DNA of 39,873 bases from a virus, in the IMG/VR virus record IMGVR_UViG_3300033146_004985, positions 1 through 39,873 of that record; one strand, given 5' to 3'. Both the position numbers and the translations under genes were made by a program. This document shows positions 8,669-18,549 of the stretch, one piece after another. The notes under the pieces are model-generated. The model was not told where the DNA came from. It did no database searches and saw nothing but the letters and a program-made list of their open reading frames with translations. How positions within the stretch are numbered: the stretch's first letter is position 1; each line of letters opens with the position of its first letter.

Positions 8669-9320
8669 ACTCTTTTTTTTCTATTGTATCAGGTAAAAAT
8701 TCATCTTCTTCATCAAATACTTTTTCAGCTTCTTTTAAAGAATCAATTTCTTTAACTCAAAATAATTCCATATATTCAGTAGATCTTTCAATTCTTCTTT
8801 GAATAAAAGGTGCAAAATTATCAAATAAATCAGAATTATATTCATCTTTAGATAATCAAAAATAAAAAATTTCTTGTTCTTGTTTATGATAAATCATTTT
8901 ATTACTTTCTAATGAGACTGATTCAACTTTTGCATATCAATTATCATTATGTTTAATATTTATTACACATTTTTTTCATAATAAAGCATCTAAACTAAAA
9001 TTTTTTATTTCTTTTGGTTGTTTTCAATAAACTCAAGAAATCATTTTTCATAAATTACTTTTATTTCAAATCGTACAAGTATAATTTTGCTCAACTAAAA
9101 ATACTTTTTCTTCAATTTTTATTTCTTTTCATTCTTCTGAAGTATTTACTTCAGATTCAATTTCATAGAATATTCTAACAAGGTCTTGAATTGTATCATC
9201 TTTGCCAAACTCACTCATTGCAGTACCAAGTTCTGCGATTCAAACTATAATTGCAGGATAACTTCCTATTGGAGCTATAAAAAACCCATTATTCTTTGTA
9301 TAACTAACAACTTTTACCAT
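8661..9320 (-). CDS. ssDNA-binding-like phage replication protein (219 aa)
   Basis: The N-terminal half follows the pattern of a widespread phage family with an OB-like fold: IAPIGSYPAIIVGIAELGT near residue 15, then LVRIFYEIESEV, a YTCTIGNKSNLGKMISG segment, then FSLDALLGKKCVINI with an NDNGYAKVESVS strand. The C-terminal 60 residues are acidic (KEAEKVFDEEDEFLPD), as in single-stranded DNA-binding proteins that contact partners through an acidic tail. It has its own upstream intergenic region with a hairpin. It probably coats ssDNA for the helicase and nuclease pair encoded upstream. The family assignment is by remembered pattern, not a search. Confidence 0.6.
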
Positions 9321-9500
9321 AATATAAAAAATTTAAAAAATATACTCTAAGTTTATACTCTTTCTAGGAGTAAGATGTAAATAGAAGTTTTATTTACATA
9401 TAAGTTTTATTTTTTTTATCTAAATTTCTATTTACATAAACTATGTATAATTAATTTTACTTTTATTGCAAATTTATTTTATATTTTAACTTGACATATA
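9321..9500 (-). promoter_or_regulatory. Intergenic control region with ATGTAAATA hairpin
   Basis: This 180-base gap in the leftward operon holds ATGTAAATA (9375-9383) and its exact inverse TATTTACAT (9391-9399) around seven bases, plus a third copy, TATTTACAT, at 9429-9437. On the minus strand TTGCAA (9466-9471) and TATACA (9444-9449) are 16 bases apart and could be a promoter for the ssDNA-binding-like gene. The repeats would be a fitting operator or mRNA leader. No ORF is seen. Confidence 0.4.
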
Positions 9501-9833
9501 CTAAATTATAAGATTAGATAATCAACTTTTTTCAGATTCTCTTAATTCTTTTTTAATTAATGATAAATATTGTTTAATAAAATCTTCCCATGAATAAACA
9601 ACTAAAGAAATATATCACATTTTATTTAATTGTTTTCTTCTATATTCTTGAAGTTTACTTTCCATTCATCATCGTTTTTTAACTTCTATAAAAAAACTTT
9701 TTCAGTCTCAAATTAAAATTTGTAGATCAGGGATTCAATTTCTATTAGTTTTTATTAAATTAATAGTCATGAATCACTCTTTATCTATAAGATATTTCTG
9801 TATTTTAGTTTGTAATTTTGCTTCTACTCACAT
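9501..9833 (-). CDS. VRR-NUC nuclease (110 aa)
   Basis: The sequence NGIPDLQILIGDGKSFFIEVKK followed by GGMESKLQEYRRKQL and a YISLVVYSWEDF strand reproduces the VRR-NUC fold: P-D, then E-V-K as metal ligands, then S-x-L-Q. Length fits a stand-alone phage VRR-NUC. Next to an SNF2-type helicase it forms a common phage pair thought to process branched DNA. A CGA codon (9672-9674) directly before GG in the EVKK segment leaves the residue there uncertain. The gene ends in TAG and its start is overlapped by the next gene. Confidence 0.8.
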
Positions 9834-10045
9834 TTTTTTATTATAATAATAAAATAATCTAATACTTTTATACAAAATGGCTCAAACATATTATAAAAAG
9901 AATTTTTAATATTTTCTATATGATAGAAAAATCAAAATATAGTATAAATTATTTCATCTTTCTTTTTTCTATAATCTGAAACATTTAAATTTTCATCTTT
10001 GCATATAGCTAAAAATATTTTTTCATCTGTTAATATTTTTTTCAT
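9824..10045 (-). CDS. Small hypothetical protein (73 aa)
   Basis: MKKILTDEKIFLAICKDENL, then a lysine-rich turn, and hydrophobic IIYTIFGFFYHI and VLDYFIIIIKK segments. It ends in TAG and overlaps the VRR-NUC start by ten bases, which implies translational coupling. Not recognised. Confidence 0.5.
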
Positions 10046-10049
10046 TGTT

Positions 10050-10229
10050 TTATATGTTAAATGAAATATTTTTTATTCTTTCTAGTTTATCTAAATATTT
10101 TTTATTCTCTATTTTAAGTTCTCTATTATCTTCTGCTAGATCAAGTCTTTCTTCATTACAACTTTCCCAATTAAATAATAATTGTTCCCAACTTGTATTT
10201 TCTTTTGTAATTTTTATTATTTTTCACAT
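10050..10229 (-). CDS. Small coiled-coil protein (59 aa)
   Basis: MGKIIKITKENTSWEQLLFN followed by a charged helix (LDLAEDNRELKIENKKYLDK). The start overlaps the helicase stop by 13 bases. It could be an accessory to the helicase-nuclease pair, but only position supports that. Confidence 0.5.
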
Positions 10230-11455
10230 TGTTTATATATTTTAGTGGTAAATTTCTTTTTTTCTTGTACTGATTTATAAACTTCATCTTCCATTCATCA
10301 TTCTGAAAAAATCCAGTAAATAGTGTTTTCTTTTCTTTCTTTGGTTGTTAATCTATCTCTAGACTGCCAATAACTGGTCGCTGAGAAGGATATATTATAA
10401 TAAACTAAATACTCTGCCTTTTTTAATGAAATTCACTCTCTTCAACTTACTATTTGTAGCATTATATTTTTAGATGTATTATTAAATTCATCTAAATTAT
10501 CTGTTATATTTTCTCCAAAAACTCATTTTAAAAGCTCTTTTTCTGCTTTAAAATTATAAAATATTCAAATCTTTTTTCATTTAAATTTTTCTTTAATAAA
10601 TAATCATTTTGTATAATCTAAAATAGCAATATCTCAACTTTCAAGTTTAATTGTTCAACTATATAACTGATGTACTTTCTGCATTTCTTTTACTGCTGTA
10701 TCTGCAAGAATTACATCTTTTTTTCATTCTATAACTTTATCTTTTTTTAGTCTTTTTACCATATTATATATTCTTGGTTGCATTTTTACATATAAAATAT
10801 TTTCATTAATTTTTGTTGTAAAATTTGCTTCTTTTTGTGTGAAAGTAATTATTAGTTTTCACAAATCTTTCATTATTAAATCATAATTAGCTTTAGAATA
10901 ATCTCTCACTGTTATTGGTTGATTTTTTTCTCTATCATATCATCTTACAATTTCTCAAGGAATAACAAATTTATAAGCCCATTTATAGAAATTAGTATAA
11001 TTATTCCATAGTCAAAAATTAGAAACAAAAAACTGATGAAATAATTGTGAAAAACTTTCAGGGGAAGGAGTTCAAGAAAGAAGTATTATTGGTAAATTTC
11101 AAAATCTTTTTTTAATATTTTTAAAATTTAAGTTTGGTTTTGGAAAAGTTGATAATGTATGAGATTCATCCAAAATAACTAGATCAAAATTTCACTCTAT
11201 TTTATGCAAACTTTCATAATTTATTATTGTAATGTTAAAAACTTGTTCATAAAATGTTAAATCTTCTTTAATTCATTTTATAGCTTTTTTCTTTGTAATA
11301 AATAAAATATTTTTAGCTCAATATTTTTTTACAGTTTCTAAAGCTGTGATAGTTTTTCAAGTTCTTACTTCCATAAATAAAGCAACTATATTATATTCCT
11401 TCAAAATTTTTGTTGCTTTATCTGAAAGATTTACTTGATAATTTCTTAGTTTCAT
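10217..11455 (-). CDS. SNF2-type DEAD/DEAH-box DNA helicase (412 aa)
   Basis: Begins KLRNYQVNLSDKA (Q-motif-like), then motif I MEVRTGKT near residue 31, motif II LVILDESHTLS near residue 93 and motif III LLSSTPSPES. Near the C-terminus are motif V, GREGISLKKA, and motif VI, YGQSRDRLTTKERK. The length and the RDRL motif fit compact SNF2-like helicases that accompany VRR-NUC in phages. It should couple ATP hydrolysis to translocation or remodelling of DNA during replication or recombination. Five bases or so upstream lies a methyltransferase gene. Motif glycines are mixed: GGA and TGA. Confidence 0.85.
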
Positions 11456-11461
11456 AACATT

Positions 11462-12394
11462 TTAGTTATTAAATATTCTTTCTTTAGCTATATTAAAATA
11501 ATTTTCGTTTAATTCTATTCAAATAAAATCTCTGTTTAAATTTTTACAAGCAACTCAAGTAGTTCAACTTCACATAGTAAAATCTAAAACTAGTTCTCAT
11601 TTATTAGTATAAGTTTTAACTAAATCTTCCATTAATGCAACTGGTTTTTGTGTTGGATGTAATCAAGTATAGTCTTTTTTATATTCAAGTATATTTGATT
11701 TATATTTTTTTCACTTAGGGAGATTAAATCTTTTATTAAATCTTTTATTAAATCTTTTATCTATTTCTTTTAACTCATCATATTTTTTAAATCAATCTAT
11801 TTTATCTATTTTATATCTCTCTATAAGTTTATTATATGTTTTTTCAGTACATAATCAAAATTGCATACTATCATATCTCCAAAAATGACAAACTCATTGA
11901 TGCCCCATTTGTTTAAATATTTCTTTTTTCTTTAATCATACAAAATCTACTATTGATTTTACATAATTCCTTAAAGGATGTGTAAATTCTGTATCATATT
12001 CTTTTGTAAATACACAAATATCTTCAAAGTAATTAACAGGAGCTTTTTTAGCAATTAAACAATTTGCAAAATGATTTTTCTTCCAAAGTAATCTATAATT
12101 AAAAGGTATATTTCAATGTGCATTTGTAATAAGTTTAGAAGTATAAGGTTCTTGCGAAAATAAAATTAAACTTCAATTCATTCTTAATAACTTATTACAT
12201 TTTTCTAATAATTGTTTTAGATTTATTTCAGTATCCCATTCTGTTTTTCATTGCATTCAATGTTTTATATTATCAGAGTTTCAAATATTTTTTACTGTTC
12301 AATATGGGGGGTCTGTAATTATAGCATCTACTTTAATTCATTGTTCTATTAACTTGTCCATTTCTTCTAAACATTCTCAATTTATTAGTTTCAT
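11462..12394 (-). CDS. Beta-class DNA methyltransferase (310 aa)
   Basis: Has catalytic motif IV TDPPYGT near residue 27, then a long target-recognition segment, then HPTQKPVALMEDLV and SAM-binding motif I DFTMGSGTTGVA near residue 275, followed by GIELNENYF. Motif IV before motif I marks a beta-class N6-adenine or N4-cytosine enzyme. Its motif I glycines include TGA. Three tandem 12-base repeats near 11729-11765 encode an RFNK repeat in the recognition region. No restriction partner is seen, so it probably protects phage DNA from host restriction. Confidence 0.88.
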
Positions 12395-12400
12395 AACATT

Positions 12401-12547
12401 TTAGTTATTAAGTATTATTTTTTCTCAATTATTATTTATTATACTTTCATCTTCTGTACTGTCTTTACATTCTAAACATATAATCTCTATAAGTTCACTT
12501 AGTTTATCATAACTATTTACATTTATACATATTATTAAAAGTCAAAT
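12401..12547 (-). CDS. Possible small ORF without an ATG start (about 48 aa)
   Basis: Between two methyltransferase genes the minus strand is open and coding-like: NVNSYDKLSELIEIICLE, then CKDSTEDESIINNNGEKI, ending TAA at 12401. No ATG, GTG or TTG lies in frame, and ATT at 12545-12547 is the only reasonable start. It overlaps the upstream gene's stop. It could be a decayed gene, or be initiated by coupling. Confidence 0.3.
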
Positions 12548-13158
12548 ATTAAATTAAGTTTTGTTTCTTTAGGATATACTCATTTTTTCCATACACAGTG
12601 CATATACTCAACACTATCTGTTTTTCAATCAGGTGTAAAACTCATTCTTCTATTATGAACATAAGCTCTTATTGGCATGTGTTTTTTCCAGAATTTTTGT
12701 CTTACTTTTCATCAAAAATAATTAAGTCTTAAAAGCATTATCACATATCATCACTCTTTGCAACATTCTAAACTTTCGTTTATTATATCTTGTGCTATAT
12801 TGAAAGGTGGATTGGTAATTACAAAATCAAATTCGTGACCTCTAAAACTTCATTTTCAGTTTAGGAAGTCTTCAGTATAAGTAGCTGGACTATCATTTCT
12901 TATATCATTAGTTATGATATTATTATGATCTGCTCAATATTTAAATATTACTGCTGGATAACTCATATCATTGACACTATCTCATCAAGCACATGGATCA
13001 AGTATTAAGTATCTTTTTTTCTCTCACTTTTCATAATTTAAATTTATGTTTTCATCTTTTAAAAATACATCCAAAAAATTATGGATAGATTTTTGTGGTG
13101 TTATATAATAATCTGCAATATGTTTTTTTCTTGCATTACTTCTATTAGTTGAACTCAT
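12535..13158 (-). CDS. DNA N6-adenine methyltransferase-like protein (207 aa)
   Basis: Contains LILDPCAGGDSVN near residue 56 (SAM motif I, D-P-x-A-G-G) and FVITNPPFNIAQDII near residue 111 (motif IV, N-P-P-F). This is the order of phage Dam-like and gamma-type adenine methylases. Then come a GGYVIMLLRLNYF strand and an FWKKHMPIRAYV segment. The N-terminal DYYITPQKSIHNFLD matches the TP-x-x motif common ahead of motif I. It is the second stand-alone methylase of the early arm. Target sequence is unknown. Confidence 0.8.
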
Positions 13159-13173
13159 ATATTATTTATTAAT

Positions 13174-15447
13174 TTATAAAATACCTTTTATTTTTTTATT
13201 TAAAACTCCAAAAAAATTTTTTGGAAAACATCAGATTCATTTAACTTTTTTATCTATTAAGTATCATCTTATTGATTGTCAATTAATATGTATAACAGTT
13301 GGTTTATATTTCATTGATAATCAAGAATTAAAGTATTGTATTTTATATCTATCATCATTATGTTCACTTTCTCATATTTCTGATCTATATATTTCTAATA
13401 AAAATTCTCTTTCTTTGTTTGTTATTTTGTTTATATTTGGATATGTTTTCTCAATCCATTTAAAAAACAAATTTCATACTGTTTCTGATAAAAATTCAAG
13501 ATCTTTTTTGTCTTCATTTTCAAGTGGGAATATTCATTTTTCTTGTTGAATATCAGGGAATAAATCAAATAAATATGCTAAAAAATTTTCTATATTTTCT
13601 TTTTTTTGAATATTATCAAATATTCTTCATCAATCAATTTTATTAATTTTATTTTTAGAAGTTCTAATAATTGAAAATCTGCGGTTTCAACTATCAGTTG
13701 AATCAAGATGAATTGGCTTATTATCATTAGAAGATAATAAAAACCATGCTATATTTTCTACAGAAACTACATCTTTTTGTTTTTTTTCTATTTGTATTTT
13801 TTTCGCAAAAATTAAATTTTTTAGTTTTTGTAAATTTTTTTTAGCTTGTGAAATACTACATTTTCAAACCTCATTGTATTCTACTATTAATTTCTGTCAT
13901 GAATATGTAGAAAATCTACTATCTAAATGTTCTTGTGTTAGATTAGATAAAGTGTTTTTTTCTCCAAAAATCATTATTAATAATTCTGTAAATAATCCTT
14001 TTCAAGTTCATCAGTTTCAGTGAAATACTACTGCTGGGATTATAGAATCGTTAAGATGAGTATATTTATATAATATTGTTTTCATTAACCATTCAATATT
14101 ATATTGGTCGTTATTGCAAATATTTCAGATCAAAAATCATATATCTTCATGAATATCAGGATTATTACTTGGCTGTAACATTTCAGATTTATCAAGTAAA
14201 TTATAAAATCATTTTTTTCATCAATCAAAATAACAAACTCACTCATAACTTGGAATTTTTTTATTTCTTCTAAGTTCTTCTAACTCTTTTGGCTTTATAT
14301 ATAAATGTCTAGATAAATTATGTGAAGTTTGAAATGAAAAATTTTTAATATCAAAATATTCCAGTTTAGTATCATCATAAAAAAATCTTTTTTTAAATAA
14401 TTTTTGTTTTTTTTCTTTTTCAACATCATCTAATAAATCAGATTCTTTTATTAATTTATCAAAATCTTTTTTTCTATATCATTGATTAAATAAATCGTTT
14501 ATATCATATTTATCTAATCAATCTATTTTTGGAAAAAATACTTTTCTAATTGGTCTTCAAATTTTTTTTTGTAATACTTTAGTTCATTTTATTCAGGCTG
14601 GATCATTATCGTATAAGCAAATAATTTTTTTAACATTTTTTACAAGTTTTTGAATTTTTGTAGTATTAGCTCAAACTCATCATAAGTTTCAAATAATACT
14701 TTTAAATCAAAGTATTTTTAATATTAAATAATCTGTTTCTCATTCAGTGATTATTACTTTGTCTTGATTTATTCTATCAAATAACAATCAAGTAGAAAAT
14801 TTCTGAGTTCATTCATAATCTTTAGGTTTTGAAATTGAAATACTTTTTATATAAGTATTTCAAGAAATTATTTTTTCTCAATCACATCTTCTTATTTTTC
14901 ATCAAATAAGTTCTTTTTTGTCATTATAATTAGGAAATATAATAATATCTTTAAAGGTATTTTTATCGACAAATTGATTTTCACAAAATCAAATCTCCTT
15001 TGAAAATTTATTTATATTAGTTTCAAATTCTTGCAATAAATCAAAATCAAAACCTCTGAATCATAAAAATCTTTTAAATTCTGTATTTATTTTTTTTAAT
15101 CTATATTTTTCAAAATCTTCAACTAATTTATATCTTTTGACTGATTTTTTAAATACTTTCTTCTGATCATTTTTAATTCAATACATTTCACAAAGATTTT
15201 TTATTGCTTCACTTTTTTTTAAATTTAAATAATTTATTTGAAAGTCTATTATTGTTCATCAATTAAATCTTCAAGAATAATCAAAATATCATTTTTCTTG
15301 ATCTTTAAAAACTAAAAGACTTGCGGTTTTATCATTCTTACTTGAATGAAACCTGTATCAAAGTGCTTCAATTTTATAAGTTCATAAATATTTTGAAATA
15401 TGATCAAGCAAATTAATGGATGTTTTAAGTTGTTTAATTGCATCCAT
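13174..15447 (-). CDS. Primase-helicase: Toprim primase plus SF3 (D5-like) helicase (757 aa)
   Basis: Residues 1-100 resemble the DnaG/CHC2 N-terminal fold (KTASLLVF, then FNGGTIIDFQINYLNL) but lack the zinc cysteines and histidines. A Toprim domain follows: VIITEGETDYLIL near residue 230 and LYDNDPAGIKG near 280 supply the Glu and the Asp-x-Asp. The C-terminal third is an SF3 helicase: P-loop HGNGGTGKG near residue 476, IVEYNEV (Walker B region) and LLSSNDNKPI, then the arginine segment GNRRFSII, in which CGC reads Arg. Four of the five P-loop glycines are TGA. It should prime and unwind the phage replication fork. No DNA polymerase is encoded, so the host enzyme is probably recruited. Confidence 0.85.
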
Positions 15448-15450
15448 TAT

Positions 15451-15684
15451 TTATATTTTAGTTAATAAATTTTTTATCTTAGAATTTATAATTTTTGCTT
15501 TTTTTAGTGAAATTGAAAATTCCATTTGGTTTCTCCTTAACAATCAAACATATCAAATTGATTCTCAAATAAATGATGATATTTCAACATCACTATATTC
15601 TTTTGAATACAATATTTTTAAATTTTTCAATATTTCTATTTTTTCATTTTGCAATAAAATTTTTTTTGGTATTATTTTTGTCAT
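15451..15684 (-). CDS. Small putative DNA-binding (HTH-like) protein (77 aa)
   Basis: Basic N-terminus (MTKIIPKKILLQNEK), then YSDVEISSFIGESIGYVGLL, which has helix-turn-helix spacing, then RRNQMEF and a lysine-rich end. It is the second gene after the divergent control region, where an early regulator would be expected. Binding to the ATGTAAT repeats is a reasonable guess only. Confidence 0.45.
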
Positions 15685-15686
15685 TT

Positions 15687-15839
15687 TTATTTGTTTAATA
15701 ATATTTTAAGTCTTTTATCCATTATCTCTAATTCATATAAATGTTCTTTTTTTATTTGTTCTATTCTTTTTATCCAAATATAAGAATTAATAAAAAAAGA
15801 AATGACAAAAATAATAGTTATAATTATATATATACCCAT
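15687..15839 (-). CDS. Membrane micropeptide, first leftward gene (50 aa)
   Basis: MGIYIIITIIFVISFFINSY forms one membrane span, followed by WIKRIEQIKKEHLYELEI, an amphipathic charged helix. The ATG lies about 25-32 bases downstream of the promoter-like TTGAAA-TATAGT pair. Function unknown. Confidence 0.45.
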   Translation of the reverse strand: MGIYIIITIIFVISFFINSYIWIKRIEQIKKEHLYELEIMDKRLKILLNK

Positions 15840-15870
15840 AATAAGTAAATTAAAATATAAAAGTATTCTT

Positions 15871-15898
15871 ACTATATGATATTTTAGTTTTATTTCAA
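15871..15898 (-). promoter_or_regulatory. Leftward early promoter candidate
   Basis: On the minus strand TTGAAA (15893-15898) and TATAGT (15871-15876) are separated by 16 bases, with the first leftward ATG about 30 bases downstream. The -10 hexamer is the same as in the rightward candidate. AT-rich DNA makes such matches common. Confidence 0.45.
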
Positions 15899-15953
15899 TA
15901 AAATATTATATTTTAATTTGACAATTATTATATATATTTTTATTCAAAAAAAC

Positions 15954-16222
15954 ATTACATAGTTTTTGCTTTAAAATAGGGGAGTGTGGGAAGTTACAAA
16001 GTTAATTACATTTTTATTACATAGCTTTATGGCTTAGGTTAGCCAATAGTACATACTTACATTATATTTTTAATATATATATATAATAATGTAATAATAT
16101 ATAGATATTTAAAAAAAAGCTGTGCAAAGTTATGTTTTTTCGTGTAAGGTTGTACCATTGGCTTAAGTATGCTTAAAAACCGTGTAATATTGATGTAATT
16201 AACTTGTAATATTACATGTAAT
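15954..16222. repeat. Seven ATTACAT/ATGTAAT heptamers
   Basis: ATTACAT occurs at 15954, 16005, 16016 and 16211; its reverse complement ATGTAAT at 16089, 16193 and 16216. The copies at 16211 and 16216 overlap to form the palindrome ATTACATGTAAT. Confidence 0.6.
16039..16166. repeat. Imperfect long inverted repeat around an AT-rich core
   Basis: TTAGCCAATAGTACATACTTAC (first 20 bases at 16039-16058) is matched by the reverse complement of 16144-16166, with the shared core TAGCCAAT/GTAC and TTAC ends. The 83-base spacer is nearly pure A/T. The arms could extrude a large cruciform or be two oppositely oriented protein sites. Confidence 0.55.
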
Positions 16223-16258
16223 TTGATGTTTTTGACTGTTTTTTCATAAAAAAAGTAG

Positions 16259-16286
16259 TTGTTTTTTATTTTTTTATTATTATAGT
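16259..16286 (+). promoter_or_regulatory. Rightward promoter candidate
   Basis: TTGTTT (16259-16264), a 16-base spacer and TATAGT (16281-16286) lie about 28 bases before the first rightward ATG at 16314. Spacing and -10 mirror the leftward candidate. Confidence 0.45.
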
Positions 16287-16313
16287 GGTTGTAATATTTA
16301 ATAAAAATCACTT

Positions 16314-16544
16314 ATGAAAAATTTAGAAAGGCAAACAATTCTTGAAGAACCAAAGCAAGAAAAAATACAAAAAGTATTGCAAGAGTTAAATAAAACTCTT
16401 ATAAATATTACAAATATTCCACAGATGAAACAAAGAGAGTTAGAAGCTTATGAGATAACAAATTTTCAAAAAGAGTACTTAATGAAAATTTGTGAAAAAA
16501 TAAATAAACAAGTTCATAGAATTACTACTTTAAATAATAAATAA
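16314..16544 (+). CDS. First rightward gene, small helical protein (76 aa)
   Basis: MKNLERQTILEEPKQEKIQK starts a mostly helical, charged protein that ends with HRITTLNNK. No glycine and no TGA. It immediately follows the divergent promoter and precedes the ParB-methyltransferase gene by seven bases. The position fits a regulator or early accessory; no motif confirms this. Confidence 0.55.
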   Translation: MKNLERQTILEEPKQEKIQKVLQELNKTLINITNIPQMKQRELEAYEITNFQKEYLMKICEKINKQVHRITTLNNK

Positions 16545-16551
16545 TAAAATA

Positions 16552-18099
16552 GTGGAAAAAATAAAAATTTTGAAATTTAATGAGTTAGTTAAATTAGAAA
16601 ATAATCCAAGAACAATAAAAGATAAAGATTTTAAAATTCTTTGTAATAGTATAAAAAAGTTTTGAGTTATTGAATGAAGACCATTTTTAATATCAAACAG
16701 AACTTGAAAAAATGTAATTCTTTGATGAAACCAAAGATATGAAGCTTGTAAAAAACTTTGAATAGATAAAATTCCAGTTTATATCTTTGAAAATTTAACA
16801 AAAGAAGAAGAAGAAGAAATAATAATTCGTGATAATATAAGTAATTGAGAATGGGATTTTGAACAATTATCTACTGAATGGAATTGTAAAGAATTAGAAG
16901 AATGGGGACTTGATATTCCTTGATTTGATAATATTGATGATATTGAAGATATTGAAGATAAAACCATTGAAGATGATAATTTTGAAGTAAATGAGTTAAT
17001 AAAAACAGATATAGTTTTATGAGATTTATTTGAAATTTGAGAACATAAATTACTTTGTTGAAATAGTACAAAAAAAGAAGATATTAAAAAACTAATGAAT
17101 TGAGAAAAGGCTGTATTATGACTTAACGACCCTCCGTACTGAATGAAGTTAGAGGCTAAATGAATTGAATGAGATAATATGAATTATAATGATTTACTTA
17201 ATTTTAATATAAAGTGGATAGATTTACAATTTGATTTTTTAGAAGATAATTGAAGTTTTTATTGTTGGGGAACTGATGAACCTTTAATGGATATTTATTC
17301 AGAAATAATGAAACCATATATTAAAAAACAAAAAGCAACTTTTAGAAATTTAATTACTTGGGATAAATGAAATTGACAAGGGCAAAATTCAGAGAATACA
17401 AGGAGTTATGCAATAGCTGATGAAAAGTGTTTGTTTATGATGTGTGGAGTGCAAGGATTTAATAATAATGCTGATAATTATTTTGAGGGGTGGGAACCTA
17501 TAAGAGATTATTTAGAATATCAAATAAAATGATTATGAGAAAGTGATTGAAAAATAGCAAAAGCATTATGATATAAAGATGGGAGAAGTGTAAATCATTG
17601 GCGGAATAAATCACAATTTAATTTTCCAACTAAAGAAAATTATCAAGCATTAAAAGAATATGCAAAAAGTAAAGAATACGATTTATTCAAAAAAGAATAT
17701 GATTTATTCAAAAAAGAATATGATGAGTTAAAAAAAGAATATTACAGCACAAGGGCATATTTTAACAATACACACGATAATTTTAATAATGTTTGGCACT
17801 TTGATAGAACTTCAAACTCTGAGAAAGAAGATACTGAATGACATTATACACCTAAACCATTGAAACTTTGCGAAAGAATAATAAAATCAAGCTGTCCAGA
17901 AAAAGGATTAATTATAGATTTTTTTCTTTGAAGTGGATCAACAATGGTTGCTTCTCATCAATTAAATAGAAAATGTTATTGAATAGAAATACAACCTAAA
18001 TATGTTCAAACAATAATAAATAGAATGCAAAAACTAGCTCCAGAGCTAGAAATTAAAAAAAATTGACAAACTTATATAAATAATAATTTAGAATTATAA
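16552..18099 (+). CDS. ParB-like nuclease domain fused to DNA methyltransferase (515 aa)
   Basis: Residues 1-95 are a ParB/sulfiredoxin-like domain: ENNPRTIKDKDFKIL, then GVIEGRP and GGNQRYEACKKLGI. After an acidic linker comes an adenine/cytosine methylase, with motif IV NDPPYGMKL near residue 192 and, near residue 457, SAM motif I IDFFLGSGSTMVA followed by YGIEIQPKY. This ParB-N6 methylase fusion is frequent in phages and mobile elements. Three near-perfect heptad repeats of EYDLFKK around 17675-17745 form a coiled coil before the C-terminal motif. The start is GTG at 16552. CGG at 17602 is in NHW-x-NKSQF, while a CGT in IIIRDN reads Arg. It is the third methylase in the genome and lies directly upstream of the terminase. 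Confidence 0.87.
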
Positions 18100-18123
18100 T
18101 CTTACAGTGTAACTACAGAGCCA

Positions 18124-18531
18124 ATGAGACAAGTAAAATATAACTGATGAACATTAAATGTAATGGAGAAATGAGAAACATTAAATCCTAAATGAAGACC
18201 AAAAAAAGGTATTTCTTTTGTTAATGCTGAACTTGCAAAAAAATGATATAATCCAGCAGAAAAACAAGACATAGAAGCTACTTATATGAGTATGGTACAA
18301 TTAGAAGAGCAAGAATTAGTTAAGATGTGAAAGGATAAAACAAAGCCAATGCTAGTAAGAATATTGGCTAAAAATATGTTATCTTGAAAATGATTTGAAA
18401 TAATTGAGAAAATACTTGATAGATGAATTTGAAAACCTAAACAAAGTCAAGATACAACAATAAAATGAAATCTTACTTTGACTGATTGATTAATTGAAGT
18501 GACAAAAAATAAACAAAAAGAGGAATTTTAA
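18124..18531 (+). CDS. terS: Terminase small subunit (TerS)
   Basis: 135 residues. Basic N-terminus with ETLNPKGRPKKGISF, then NPAEKQDIEATYMSMV, then KTKPMLVRILAKNMLSGKGF, and EKILDRGIGKPKQS near the C-terminus. This order, especially the final I-L-D-R-x-x-G-K-P-x-Q block, is typical of TerS proteins beside a large subunit. It should recognise phage DNA and load the motor. The gene lies 18 bases upstream of TerL. All six conserved-region glycines tested are TGA. No HTH is sharply visible, so the assignment relies on the terminal block and position. Confidence 0.78.
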
Positions 18532-18549
18532 TTTTTTTAATTCTAAAGA

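Larger units (their letters stand above)
15840..16313. other. Non-coding divergent control region, possible replication origin
   Basis: This 474-base gap separates the leftward early operon from the rightward operon. I see no convincing gene: a minus-strand ORF at 16057-16311 has low-complexity composition and covers the repeats. It contains seven ATTACAT/ATGTAAT heptamers, a long imperfect inverted repeat, a run of TA dinucleotides (about 16073-16088) and opposed promoter-like sequences. This combination is typical of phage operator or origin regions. The initiator and regulator are not identified. Confidence 0.6.

Noticed and set aside
5281-15839. Lysogeny module (integrase, excisionase, CI-like repressor)
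   Set aside because: No tyrosine or serine recombinase motif was seen in any ORF; the only HTH-like candidate is too weak to argue for lysogeny.
16057-16311. 84-residue leftward ORF in the divergent region
   Set aside because: It covers the inverted repeats and promoter-like sequences, has low-complexity Tyr/Ile/Lys composition, and uses none of the TGA glycines that mark real genes.
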